A stretch of 64,000 nucleotides of DNA from Nocardioides flavus (ex Wang et al. 2016) (GTDB lineage: Bacteria; Actinomycetota; Actinomycetes; Propionibacteriales; Nocardioidaceae): the NCBI RefSeq assembly GCF_014653115.1, contig NZ_BNAD01000005.1, positions 1-64,000 of the forward strand. Direction: 5' to 3'. Shown one piece after another: positions 27,917-35,501 of this stretch; position 1 is the stretch's first letter; each line of letters opens with the position of its first letter. Both the position numbers and the translations under genes were made by a program. The notes beneath the pieces are model-generated. The model saw only the letters and a list, made by a program, of their open reading frames with translations. It was not told where the DNA came from and did not search any database.

Positions 27917-29737
27917 TCAGGCGTACATCTCGTCGATCAGCGCCTGGTGGTTGTCCTGCACCACGTTGCGCTTGACCTTCATCGACGGGGTCAGCTCACC
28001 GGACTCGACCGTGAGGTCGTGGTCGAGGAGCTTCCACTTCTTGATGGTCTCCCAGCGGTTGAGGTTGCTGTTGAGCTCGTCGATGTAGCCGGCGACCATC
28101 GCCTGGACGGCGTCGGACTGGACGATCTCGGTGTAGGACGCACCGCTCATGCCGTTGGCCTCGGCCCAGCCCGCCATCGCGTCGGGGTCGAGCGTGACGA
28201 GGGCGACGCAGTAGTTGCGGTCCTCGCCGAACACCATGAACTGGCTGGCGTAGGGGCACACGGCCTTGAACTTCGACTCGATCGCCGGCGGGGCGATGTA
28301 CTTGCCGCCGGAGGTCTTGAAGAGCTCCTTGATGCGGCCGGTGATGACCAGGTGCCCGTCCTCGTCGAGCGCGCCCTTGTCACCCGTGTGCAGCCAGCCG
28401 TCGCTGGTGAGCGTCCGGGCGGTCTCCTCGGGGAGGTTGTGGTAGCCGTCCATGACGCCGGGGCCCTTGATCATGACCTCGTCGTTGTCGCCGAGCTTGA
28501 CCTCGCTCCCGGGGAACACCGGCCCGACCGTGCCGAACTTGTTGCGGTCGGGGTGGTTGACGAAGGAGCCCGCGGAGGTCTCGGTGAGGCCGTAGCCCTC
28601 GAGGATCTTGATGCCGGCCGCACCGAACCACTCGGCGATGTCGCGGTTGAGCGCCGCCGCACCGGAGATGAAGAAGCGGACGCGTCCGCCGAAGCGGTCG
28701 CGCACCTTGCTGAAGACCAGCTTGTCGAACAGGCCGTGCTTGACCTTGAGCCCGATCGGCACCGACTTGCCCTCGCGCTTGAGGCGCTCGACCTCGAGGC
28801 CGGTGGCGAATGCGGCCTTGAAGAGCTTCTCCTTGGCCCCGCCCTCGGCGGCCTGCATGGTGACGATGCGACCGTGCGCCTTCTCGAAGATGCGCGGTGC
28901 CGCACCCATGAAGGTCGGCTTCACCACGCCCAGGTTGTCGACGATCTTGTCGACGCGGCCGTCGATCGCGGCGGCGAAGCCGCACGCCATCTGCGTCGAC
29001 ATGAGCACCTTGCCGAACGAGTGGGCCATCGGCAGCCAGCGGAACTCGAGGTCGCTCTCGGACAGGATGCCCTGCGCGCGGATGGCCTCGCCCTCGTAGA
29101 CCCACGAGGAGTGCCGCAGCCGCACGCCCTTGGGGCGCCCGGTCGTGCCGGAGGTGTAGATGAGGGTCGCGAGCTGGTCGGGGCGGATCGCCTGCGAGGT
29201 GGTGCGCACGATGTCGGGCTGCTCGGCGAGCTTCTCCGCGCCCAGCGCGGCGAGGTCGTCGAGCGTGATCACCCAGTCGCCGTCGGCCTTGCCGTCGAAG
29301 GTCACGACCTTGCTCACGTGCGGGAGCTCGGAGCGGTGGGCGGTGAGCTTGGCCAGCTGCTCGTCGTCCTCGGCGAAGACGACCCGGCTCTCGGAGTCAC
29401 CGAGGATGTAGACGGTGTCCTCGGCGTTGGTGGTCGGGTAGACGGTCGTGGTGGCACCTGCCGCGCACATGATGGCGAGGTCGGCGAGGATCCACTCGTA
29501 GCGGGTGCCGGACGCGATCCCGACGCGCTGCTCGGGCTCGACGCCCAGCGCGATCAGGCCGGCGGCGAGTGCCTCGATCTTGTCACCGGCCTGCTTCCAG
29601 GTGACGGACTCCCAGGCCTCGCCGCGCGGGAACCGGAAGGCCTCCGCGTCGGGGGTCGCGGCGACCCGGTCGAAGAACTGGACGGCCACGTTGGGCGGCA
29701 TCGTGTCGAGGAAGCTCGTGTCGATCGTGGTCGGCAT
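27917..29737 (-). CDS. fadD: Long-chain fatty-acid-CoA ligase (AMP-forming)
   Basis: A 606-residue ANL-superfamily enzyme that activates fatty acids as acyl-AMP and then acyl-CoA. It has the AMP-binding P-loop LIYTSGTTGRPKG, then LEGYGLTETSA and the hinge-region WLHTGDKGALDEDGHLVITGRIKELFKTSGGKYI. The length and the LQEGYG/TSGGKY pattern fit the FadD15-like long-chain group. Start ATG at 29737. A TACCGAGCGGTA inverted repeat and a TAGGTT -10-like box lie upstream. Confidence 0.93.
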   Translation of the reverse strand: MPTTIDTSFLDTMPPNVAVQFFDRVAATPDAEAFRFPRGEAWESVTWKQAGDKIEALAAGLIALGVEPEQRVGIASGTRYEWILADLAIMCAAGATTTVYPTTNAEDTVYILGDSESRVVFAEDDEQLAKLTAHRSELPHVSKVVTFDGKADGDWVITLDDLAALGAEKLAEQPDIVRTTSQAIRPDQLATLIYTSGTTGRPKGVRLRHSSWVYEGEAIRAQGILSESDLEFRWLPMAHSFGKVLMSTQMACGFAAAIDGRVDKIVDNLGVVKPTFMGAAPRIFEKAHGRIVTMQAAEGGAKEKLFKAAFATGLEVERLKREGKSVPIGLKVKHGLFDKLVFSKVRDRFGGRVRFFISGAAALNRDIAEWFGAAGIKILEGYGLTETSAGSFVNHPDRNKFGTVGPVFPGSEVKLGDNDEVMIKGPGVMDGYHNLPEETARTLTSDGWLHTGDKGALDEDGHLVITGRIKELFKTSGGKYIAPPAIESKFKAVCPYASQFMVFGEDRNYCVALVTLDPDAMAGWAEANGMSGASYTEIVQSDAVQAMVAGYIDELNSNLNRWETIKKWKLLDHDLTVESGELTPSMKVKRNVVQDNHQALIDEMYA

Positions 29738-29908
29738 CTGTTACCTACTTCATTCGTCGGAGGGCGGCGCGGGGGGCGCCACACAGCGGGGCTGGCTGCT
29801 GACTTGGGCTGTAACCTAGATCACGGGGTTTACCGAGCGGTAGCAAACACGGCGAATTCTCACGAGGAGTGCCGAAGAAGCCGACTTTCGGCCCATCCGG
29901 CGCCGGTT
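29738..29908 (-). promoter_or_regulatory. fadD promoter region with TACCGAGCGGTA operator
   Basis: The 171-bp gap contains a 5-bp perfect inverted repeat with 2-nt centre, TACCG-AG-CGGTA at 29831-29842. It is of the kind bound by TetR-family regulators of fatty-acid genes. A TAGGTT -10-like box (minus strand, 29818-29813) lies between it and fadD. The repeat is placed to block or activate fadD. The specific regulator is unknown and is not encoded next door. Confidence 0.5.
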
Positions 29909-30841
29909 TCAGTCCTGCACGGCCTTCGTGATCGCGATGCAGCGGGTGATCCAGTCCTGCTCGTCCGCGTCGAGCCCGCGACCCGCGCGCCGGGCGTCCT
30001 GGACGGCCCAGCCGGCGTTGAGGACCATGCGGACGACGACCCAGTCGCGCGCCCTGTCCTCGTCGAGGCCGGCCGCGTCGACGAGGGCGTGGAAGCGCCG
30101 CCGCAGGCCCTCACGCACGGAGCCGACGGCACCCGGGCCGCGCAGCTCGTCCATCCGGTTCCAGAGCATCGGGGCCGGCTCGTAGTGCGGGTCGCCGGCC
30201 ATCGGCTTGGGGTCGATGGCGAGCCACTCCCCTGCCGCGTCCGCCATCACGTTGGCGTAGTGGAGGTCCCCGTGCACCACCACCGGGTCACCCTCGGGCG
30301 CCAGCAGGTCCGGGCCCAGCGAGAGCGCCTGCTCGACGTACCTCCGCGGGACGGGGCTGTCGCGCCCGAGCCCCTCAAGCTCACGCAGCCAGCGCTCGAC
30401 GTACGACGCGACGCTCGCCAGCCGGGGCAGCGCGGGCACGTGGAGCTGTGCGTAGAGGTCGCCCACCACCTCGCACGCCTCCACGTCCCACACGTCGCCG
30501 AGGTCCGGGCCGGGGAGCCAGTCGAGCAGCAGCGCCCGCCGGTGCGGGTCGGCCCGTCGCAGGCGTACGCCCCCGCGACCCGCCCAGCGCTGGAGCGCGA
30601 GCCCCTCGTGCAGGGACTCCTCGTCACCGTCGAAGGCGACCTTGAGGGCGCCGGGCTCCCCGTCGGCGTCGGCCACCGGGAGCACCAGCGAGCAGTGGCC
30701 GTGCAGGCTGGCGCCGGTCGGCCGCAGCCGCCAGTCGGCGAGCACCTCGTCCGCGAGGCGCGGCAGCCGGTCGAGCCAGCGGCCCCAGTCGTCCCCGAGC
30801 GCCCGCTGGGCCAGCAGTCCCGGAGGGATGGCGACGGGCAT
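29909..30841 (-). CDS. Aminoglycoside/hydroxyurea-type antibiotic phosphotransferase-like kinase
   Basis: A 310-residue protein of the APH(6)/Hur family. The catalytic loop is VHGDLHYANVM (Asp at about 196) and the metal-binding motif is AIDPKPMAGDPHYEPAPML. Family members phosphorylate streptomycin or hydroxyurea, but most chromosomal copies have no proven substrate. A TAGGCT box on the minus strand (30853-30848) ends 6 nt before the ATG, so the transcript is likely leaderless. That box shares bases with the -10 box of the divergent XdhC-like gene. Confidence 0.85.
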   Translation of the reverse strand: MPVAIPPGLLAQRALGDDWGRWLDRLPRLADEVLADWRLRPTGASLHGHCSLVLPVADADGEPGALKVAFDGDEESLHEGLALQRWAGRGGVRLRRADPHRRALLLDWLPGPDLGDVWDVEACEVVGDLYAQLHVPALPRLASVASYVERWLRELEGLGRDSPVPRRYVEQALSLGPDLLAPEGDPVVVHGDLHYANVMADAAGEWLAIDPKPMAGDPHYEPAPMLWNRMDELRGPGAVGSVREGLRRRFHALVDAAGLDEDRARDWVVVRMVLNAGWAVQDARRAGRGLDADEQDWITRCIAITKAVQD

Positions 30842-30847
30842 GCGGCG

Positions 30848-30857
30848 AGCCTAGGCT
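30848..30857. promoter_or_regulatory. Palindromic AGCCTAGGCT shared -10 box of two divergent leaderless genes
   Basis: The 10-bp palindrome reads TAGGCT on both strands: 30853-30848 for the minus-strand kinase (ATG 6 nt away) and 30852-30857 for the plus-strand XdhC-like gene (ATG 7 nt away). Only 23 bp separates the two start codons. The two promoters therefore cannot be occupied at the same time by two polymerases. Confidence 0.6.
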
Positions 30858-30864
30858 GCCGGGC

Positions 30865-31326
30865 ATGAGCGAGCGCAGCGAGCGTGAGCAGCCGTGGTCC
30901 GACTCCCACGTCGGGCACGGCCGCATCCTGGTCCTCACCGACAACCCGATCGCCCGCAGCATCGCCGCGATCGCGTCCACTGTCGGGCGCACGGTCGTGG
31001 TGGAGGCGGCCGACGACGGCGGACCGGGCCTCGACGCGCAGCCGGGCGACGCGGTGGTGCTCTGTGACCACGACGCCCCGGACGCGCCCTCCGTGCTCCG
31101 AGCGGCGCTCGCCTCGGAGGCGTCGTACGTCGCGATGATGGCCAGCCGCGGTCGGGCGGCCGGGCTCGTCGAGGACCTCGTCGCCGAGGGCGTGGACGTC
31201 AGCACGCTGCATGTGCCGGCCGGTCACGACCTGGGCGGCAAGGGCCCCGGCGAGATCGCTCTGTCCGTGGTGGCGGAGATCGTCGCCGAGTCCTACGGCC
31301 GCACCGGAGGCCCGCTGCGAGGCTAG
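30865..31326 (+). CDS. XdhC C-terminal (Rossmann) domain protein
   Basis: A 153-residue protein equivalent to the XdhC_C domain only. The strand LVLTDNPIARSIAAIAST is followed by ASYVAMMASRGRAAGLVEDL and LHVPAGHDLGGKGPGEIALSVVAEIV. XdhC proteins help insert sulfurated molybdenum cofactor into xanthine dehydrogenase-type enzymes, but no molybdoenzyme gene is in the window and the N-terminal XdhC domain is missing. The 3' end overlaps the convergent GntR gene by 4 nt. Confidence 0.75.
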   Translation: MSERSEREQPWSDSHVGHGRILVLTDNPIARSIAAIASTVGRTVVVEAADDGGPGLDAQPGDAVVLCDHDAPDAPSVLRAALASEASYVAMMASRGRAAGLVEDLVAEGVDVSTLHVPAGHDLGGKGPGEIALSVVAEIVAESYGRTGGPLRG

Positions 31327-32015
31327 GAGGGCCCCTGCTCCGGGTCGAGGTGCTCCTCGCGCAGGCTCGCCCACGCTGCTCGCACGTGCGAGCGCATCAC
31401 CGACTCCGCCCACTCGGGGTCGCCGGCGCGCAGCGCCTGCACGATCTCGTGGTGGTGCGCCAGGCTGCGGCGCATCGCCTCGCTCGAGTAGTGCGAGAAG
31501 GTGCGCCACACCAGCGGCACCTCCACGACCGTCGACACCAGGCCCACCAGCCGGCCGTTGCCCGAGGCCTCGAGGATCGCGCGGTGGAAGCGGTTGTTGA
31601 GCTCGGTGATCGCGTCGAGGTCCGGCGGGGCGCGCCGCGCCTCCTCGTCCATCCGGTCTGCCAGCTCGGCCAGCGCCTCGAGGTCGGCGAGGCCGGTGCT
31701 CGCGGCGAGACCACAGCCCCACGGCTCGAGCTGGGAGCGCAGGCTGAAGATCTCGTCGAGGTCGTCGACCCCCCAGGCCTCGACCTGGACCCCGCGGTTG
31801 GGCTCGTGCCGCACGAGCCCCTCGGCGGCCAGGCGGCGCAACGCCTCGCGCACCGGCGTACGGCTCACGCCGATGACGGCGGCGAGGTCGCCCTCGCGCA
31901 GCCACTCGCCGCCCGCGCGCTCGCCGCTGAGGATCTGGCGGCGGATGGCCAGGTAGGTGACCTCGGCCGCCTTGCCCGCGTCCGTGCCCGCCTCGGAGCC
32001 CGCTCCCTGGGTCAT
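31323..32015 (-). CDS. GntR-family transcriptional regulator, FCD subgroup
   Basis: A 230-residue regulator. The N-terminal winged helix-turn-helix reads LREGDLAAVIGVSRTPVREALRRLAAEGLV. The C-terminal FCD domain has a metal/effector-type His set (NNRFHRAILEASGN, HHHEIVQAL, MRSHVRAAW). FCD regulators usually repress neighbouring carboxylic-acid catabolism and are released by a substrate or intermediate. It diverges from the CoA-transferase/hydantoinase operon, with two GntR-like operators in the gap. Confidence 0.9.
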   Translation of the reverse strand: MTQGAGSEAGTDAGKAAEVTYLAIRRQILSGERAGGEWLREGDLAAVIGVSRTPVREALRRLAAEGLVRHEPNRGVQVEAWGVDDLDEIFSLRSQLEPWGCGLAASTGLADLEALAELADRMDEEARRAPPDLDAITELNNRFHRAILEASGNGRLVGLVSTVVEVPLVWRTFSHYSSEAMRRSLAHHHEIVQALRAGDPEWAESVMRSHVRAAWASLREEHLDPEQGPS

Positions 32016-32050
32016 GGTCGCGAACGGTAGCAGCAGGACGGTTCGTCCTC

Positions 32051-32062
32051 ATTGTATGCAAT
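32051..32062. promoter_or_regulatory. Putative GntR/FCD operator 1 (ATTGTATGCAAT)
   Basis: ATTGTATGCAAT is nearly palindromic and matches the TTGTATACAA-like sites of FCD-GntR regulators. It lies 35 bp upstream of the GntR gene start, where it would control the regulator's own promoter. Confidence 0.6.
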
Positions 32063-32146
32063 TTCGAACCGTGCCATTGACGCTCTCCCGATCTCGTGGA
32101 TACCTTCGGCAGACGCACTATGACCTGCCTCACACCGACGCACCGG

Positions 32147-32159
32147 TTTGCATACGAAA
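32147..32159. promoter_or_regulatory. Putative GntR/FCD operator 2 (TTTGCATACGAAA)
   Basis: TTTGCATACGAAA contains GCATAC, the reverse complement of the GTATGC in operator 1. It lies just ahead of, and overlaps, the ribosome-site region (GAAAGGG) of the CoA-transferase gene. Binding here would block transcription of the catabolic operon. Confidence 0.6.
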
Positions 32160-32168
32160 GGGCGTGAC

Positions 32169-33374
32169 GTGACGTCATCCGCTCCCCTCCCCCTCGACGA
32201 CCTGCGCGTCGTCGAGCTCGGCCAGCTCCTGGCGGGCCCGTTCTGCGGACAGCTCCTCGGGGACTTCGGTGCCCAGGTGATCAAGGTGGAGGACCCCGCT
32301 CACGGCGACCCGATGCGGCAGTGGGGGCGCGAGAAGCCCTACGGGCAGTCGCTCTGGTGGCCCGTCGTGGCACGCAACAAGATGTCCGTCACCGCCGACC
32401 TGCGCACCGAGCGCGGCCAGAACCTGGTCCGCCGCCTGGTGGCCGACGCCGACGTGCTCATCGAGAACTTCCGTCCCGGCACCCTCGAGCGCTGGGGCCT
32501 GGCCCCCGAGACCCTGTGGGAGACCAACCCCGGGCTGGTCGTCACCCGGGTCACCGGCTTCGGCCAGACCGGGCCGTACGCCTCCCGCGCCGGCTACGGG
32601 TCGATCGGCGAGGCGATGGGCGGCATCCGCTACGTCACCGGCGACCCGGACCGGCCGCCGGCGCGCGCCGGGGTGTCGCTCGGCGACTCGCTCGCCGCGA
32701 CCTTCGCCTGCCTCGGCACCCTCGTCGCGCTGCACCAGCGCGGGCGCACCGGACGCGGCCAGGTGGTCGACTCCGCGATCTACGAGGCGGTCCTGGCGCT
32801 GATGGAGTCCCTCGTGCCCGAGTGGCAGGTCGCCGGCTACCAGCGCGAGCGGACCGGCACGACGCTGCCCAACGTCTCGCCCAGCAACGTCTATCCCACC
32901 GCCGACGGCGAGATGGTCCTCATCGCTGCCAACCAGGACACCGTGTTCCGGCGGCTGGCCGAGGTGATGGGCCAGCCGGAGCTCGCGTCCCACGAGCGCT
33001 ACGCCACGCACGGGGCCCGCGGGAAGTACATGGAGGAGCTCGACGGGTTGATCGCCGAGTGGAGCAGCACCGTGGGCGCCGACGACCTCCTCGAGCGGCT
33101 GCACGCCGGCGGCGTGCCCGCCGGGCGCATCTTCCGCGCCAAGGACATGCTCGCCGACGAGCACTTCGCCGCCCGCGAGGCCATCGTCCGCCTCGCTCAC
33201 CCCGACCTGGGTGAGTTCGCGATGCACAACGTCGCCCCCAAGCTCTCGGAGAGCCCCGGATCGGTCCGCCACGTCGGACCGGCCCTGGGCGAGCACAACG
33301 ACGCGGTCTACCGCGACCTGCTGGGCCTGACCGACGACGAGCTGTCGTCCCTGCGCGCAGACGGCGTCATCTGA
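32169..33374 (+). CDS. CaiB/BaiF-family CoA-transferase
   Basis: A 401-residue class III CoA-transferase. It begins PLDDLRVVELGQLLAGPFCGQLLGDFGAQVIKVEDP, the typical N-terminus. It continues with NKMSVTADLRTERGQNLVRRLVADADVLIENFRPG and the GYGSIGEAMGG loop. It moves CoA from a donor such as succinyl-CoA to a carboxylic acid. The start is GTG at 32169, after GAAAGGG; upstream codons overlap operator 2. It is the first gene of the operon. The acid it activates is not known. Confidence 0.88.
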   Translation: MTSSAPLPLDDLRVVELGQLLAGPFCGQLLGDFGAQVIKVEDPAHGDPMRQWGREKPYGQSLWWPVVARNKMSVTADLRTERGQNLVRRLVADADVLIENFRPGTLERWGLAPETLWETNPGLVVTRVTGFGQTGPYASRAGYGSIGEAMGGIRYVTGDPDRPPARAGVSLGDSLAATFACLGTLVALHQRGRTGRGQVVDSAIYEAVLALMESLVPEWQVAGYQRERTGTTLPNVSPSNVYPTADGEMVLIAANQDTVFRRLAEVMGQPELASHERYATHGARGKYMEELDGLIAEWSSTVGADDLLERLHAGGVPAGRIFRAKDMLADEHFAAREAIVRLAHPDLGEFAMHNVAPKLSESPGSVRHVGPALGEHNDAVYRDLLGLTDDELSSLRADGVI

Positions 33375-33422
33375 CCCACCCCGTCACCACCCTCCCACCT
33401 TCGTCCACCTAGGAGAGCACCC

Positions 33423-35498
33423 ATGACCTACCGGCTCGGAGTCGACGTGGGCGGCACGTTCACCGACATCCTGCTGATCGACGAGGACACCGGCGCGACG
33501 TTCCGCGCCAAGACCTCGTCCACGCCCGAGGACCAGTCCGTCGGGGTCCTGCGCGGCATCGACCAGGCCTGCGCCGCCGCCGGCATCGACCGGAGCGAGG
33601 TCGGCGACGTGTTCCACGGGACGACGGTCGCGACCAACGCGATCCTCGAGGGCAAGGGCGCCCGGGTCGGCCTGGTGACGACCCACGGCTTCCGCCAGGT
33701 GCTCCAGATCGCGCGGTCGTTCGTCCCGGGCGGCCTGGCCGGCTGGATCATCTGGCCCAAGCCGGAGCCACTCGCCGCCCTCGAGGACACGGTGGAGGTG
33801 CGCGGCCGGATCGGCAGCGACGGTGCCGTCGTCGACGAGCTGGACGAGGACGACGTACGCACCCAGCTGCGCGCGCTGGTCGGTCGCGGCATCGAGGCGC
33901 TGAGCATCAGCCTCATCAACTCCTACGCCAACCCCGCCCACGAGCAGCGGGTCGGCGAGATCGCCGCCGAGGAGCTGCCCGGCATCGCGGTGTCGCTGTC
34001 GTCGTCGGTGCTGCCCGAGCTGCGCGAGTACGAGCGGACGATCACCACCGTCGCCAACGCGGCCGTGCAGCCCCAGGTCAAGCGCTACGTCGCCAACCTG
34101 GAGGGCCAGCTGCGCGACTCCGGCGTCAGCGGCTCGCTGTCCATCCTGCGCAGCGACGGCGGCCTGGTCTCCGCGGCGGTCGCCTCGGACAACCCGGTCA
34201 ACCTGCTGCTGTCCGGCCCGGCGGGCGGCGTGACGGGGGCCGCCTGGGTGGCGGCGCAGACCGGTCACCGCAACTTCCTCACCTTCGACATGGGCGGCAC
34301 GTCGACCGACGTAGCCCTGGTCGAGGACCTGACGCCGCGCATCGGGCGCGAGACGACAGTCGGCGACCTCAAGGTGCGCGCGACGTCGGTCGACGTACGC
34401 ACGGTGGGCGCCGGTGGCGGCTCGATCGCCCACGTCCCGCCGCTGACCCAGGCGCTCCGCGTCGGACCGCAGTCGGCCGGCGCGGCACCCGGCCCCGCGG
34501 CGTACGCCGCCGGCGGCACCGAGCCGACCGTGACCGACGCCAACGTGGTGCTCGGCCACCTGCCGAGCGCGCTCGCCGGCGGTGAGGTCACGCTCGACCC
34601 CGAGGCCGCGCGGACCGCGGTGAAGACCATCGCCGACGCGACCGGGCTCGACTCGGTCGAGGCAGCGGCGGCCGGCATCATCGACATCGTCAACGAGAAC
34701 ATGTTCGGCGCCCTGCGACTGGTCTCGGTGCAGCAGGGCTTCGACCCCCGCGACTTCGCCCTCGTCGCCTTCGGCGGCGCCGGCCCGCTGCACGCCAACG
34801 CGCTGGGACGGCTGACCGGCTCGTGGCCCGTCATCATCCCGCCCTCGCCGGGTGTGCTCTGCGCCTACGGCGACGCGACCACCAGCCTGCGCGACGAGGC
34901 TGTCCGCACCCTGGTGCGTCGCTTCTCCGAGCTGAGCGACGACGGCCTGCGCGCGATCCTGGACGACCTGTCGGCATCGGCTCGCGGCACCCTCACCGCC
35001 GAGGGAGTGCCCGAGGACGACCTGCGGGTGACCTTCTCGGCCGACCTGCGCTACCACGGCCAGGGCTTCGAGATCCCGGTGGCGATCGACATCGACGCCT
35101 TCGACGGCGCGGGCGGCGGCCTGGCCGCGCTCGCCAAGGCGTTCGACGCCGAGCACGACCGGCTGTTCTCCTTCGTCCTCGACACCGAGCACGAGCTCGT
35201 CACGCTGCGCGCCACCGCCGACGCCCCGCGACCGGAGGTCGGAGCGGTCGAGCTCGAGCAGGGCGACACCGACCCGTCGGCCGCCCGGGTGCAGGAGCAC
35301 CAGATCTGGGCCGACGGCGGCATGGTCGACGCCGACGTCTACGACCGATCCCTGCTCAAGTCCGGCAACGTGGTCGTGGGACCCGCCGTCATCACCGAGA
35401 TGGACTCCACGACGCTCGTCCTCCGCGACCACGCCGCCGCGGTGCACCCGAGCGGCAGCCTCCTCATCCGACCCGTCGACCAGAGCCAGGAGGGCTGA
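33423..35498 (+). CDS. hyuA: Hydantoinase/oxoprolinase subunit A (ATP-dependent)
   Basis: A 691-residue HyuA with the N-terminal LGVDVGGTFTDILLIDEDTG phosphate-binding segment, FHGTTVATNAILEGKGARVGL and the second ATP loop TFDMGGTSTDVALV. With HyuB it hydrolyses cyclic amides such as hydantoins, N-methylhydantoin or 5-oxoproline at the cost of ATP. Start ATG at 33423 with AGGAGA upstream. The length is that of a stand-alone A subunit, not the fused oxoprolinase. Confidence 0.9.
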   Translation: MTYRLGVDVGGTFTDILLIDEDTGATFRAKTSSTPEDQSVGVLRGIDQACAAAGIDRSEVGDVFHGTTVATNAILEGKGARVGLVTTHGFRQVLQIARSFVPGGLAGWIIWPKPEPLAALEDTVEVRGRIGSDGAVVDELDEDDVRTQLRALVGRGIEALSISLINSYANPAHEQRVGEIAAEELPGIAVSLSSSVLPELREYERTITTVANAAVQPQVKRYVANLEGQLRDSGVSGSLSILRSDGGLVSAAVASDNPVNLLLSGPAGGVTGAAWVAAQTGHRNFLTFDMGGTSTDVALVEDLTPRIGRETTVGDLKVRATSVDVRTVGAGGGSIAHVPPLTQALRVGPQSAGAAPGPAAYAAGGTEPTVTDANVVLGHLPSALAGGEVTLDPEAARTAVKTIADATGLDSVEAAAAGIIDIVNENMFGALRLVSVQQGFDPRDFALVAFGGAGPLHANALGRLTGSWPVIIPPSPGVLCAYGDATTSLRDEAVRTLVRRFSELSDDGLRAILDDLSASARGTLTAEGVPEDDLRVTFSADLRYHGQGFEIPVAIDIDAFDGAGGGLAALAKAFDAEHDRLFSFVLDTEHELVTLRATADAPRPEVGAVELEQGDTDPSAARVQEHQIWADGGMVDADVYDRSLLKSGNVVVGPAVITEMDSTTLVLRDHAAAVHPSGSLLIRPVDQSQEG

Positions 35499-35501
35499 GC
35501 C

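Noticed and set aside
26399..30868. A 1489-codon open frame on the plus strand across hemW, fadD and the kinase
   Set aside because: It is an antisense shadow of three real minus-strand genes. Such long spurious frames are expected at this GC content.
30841..30909. Calling the 310-residue kinase a streptomycin or hydroxyurea resistance gene
   Set aside because: Only family motifs are visible. Chromosomal homologues are often not resistance determinants.
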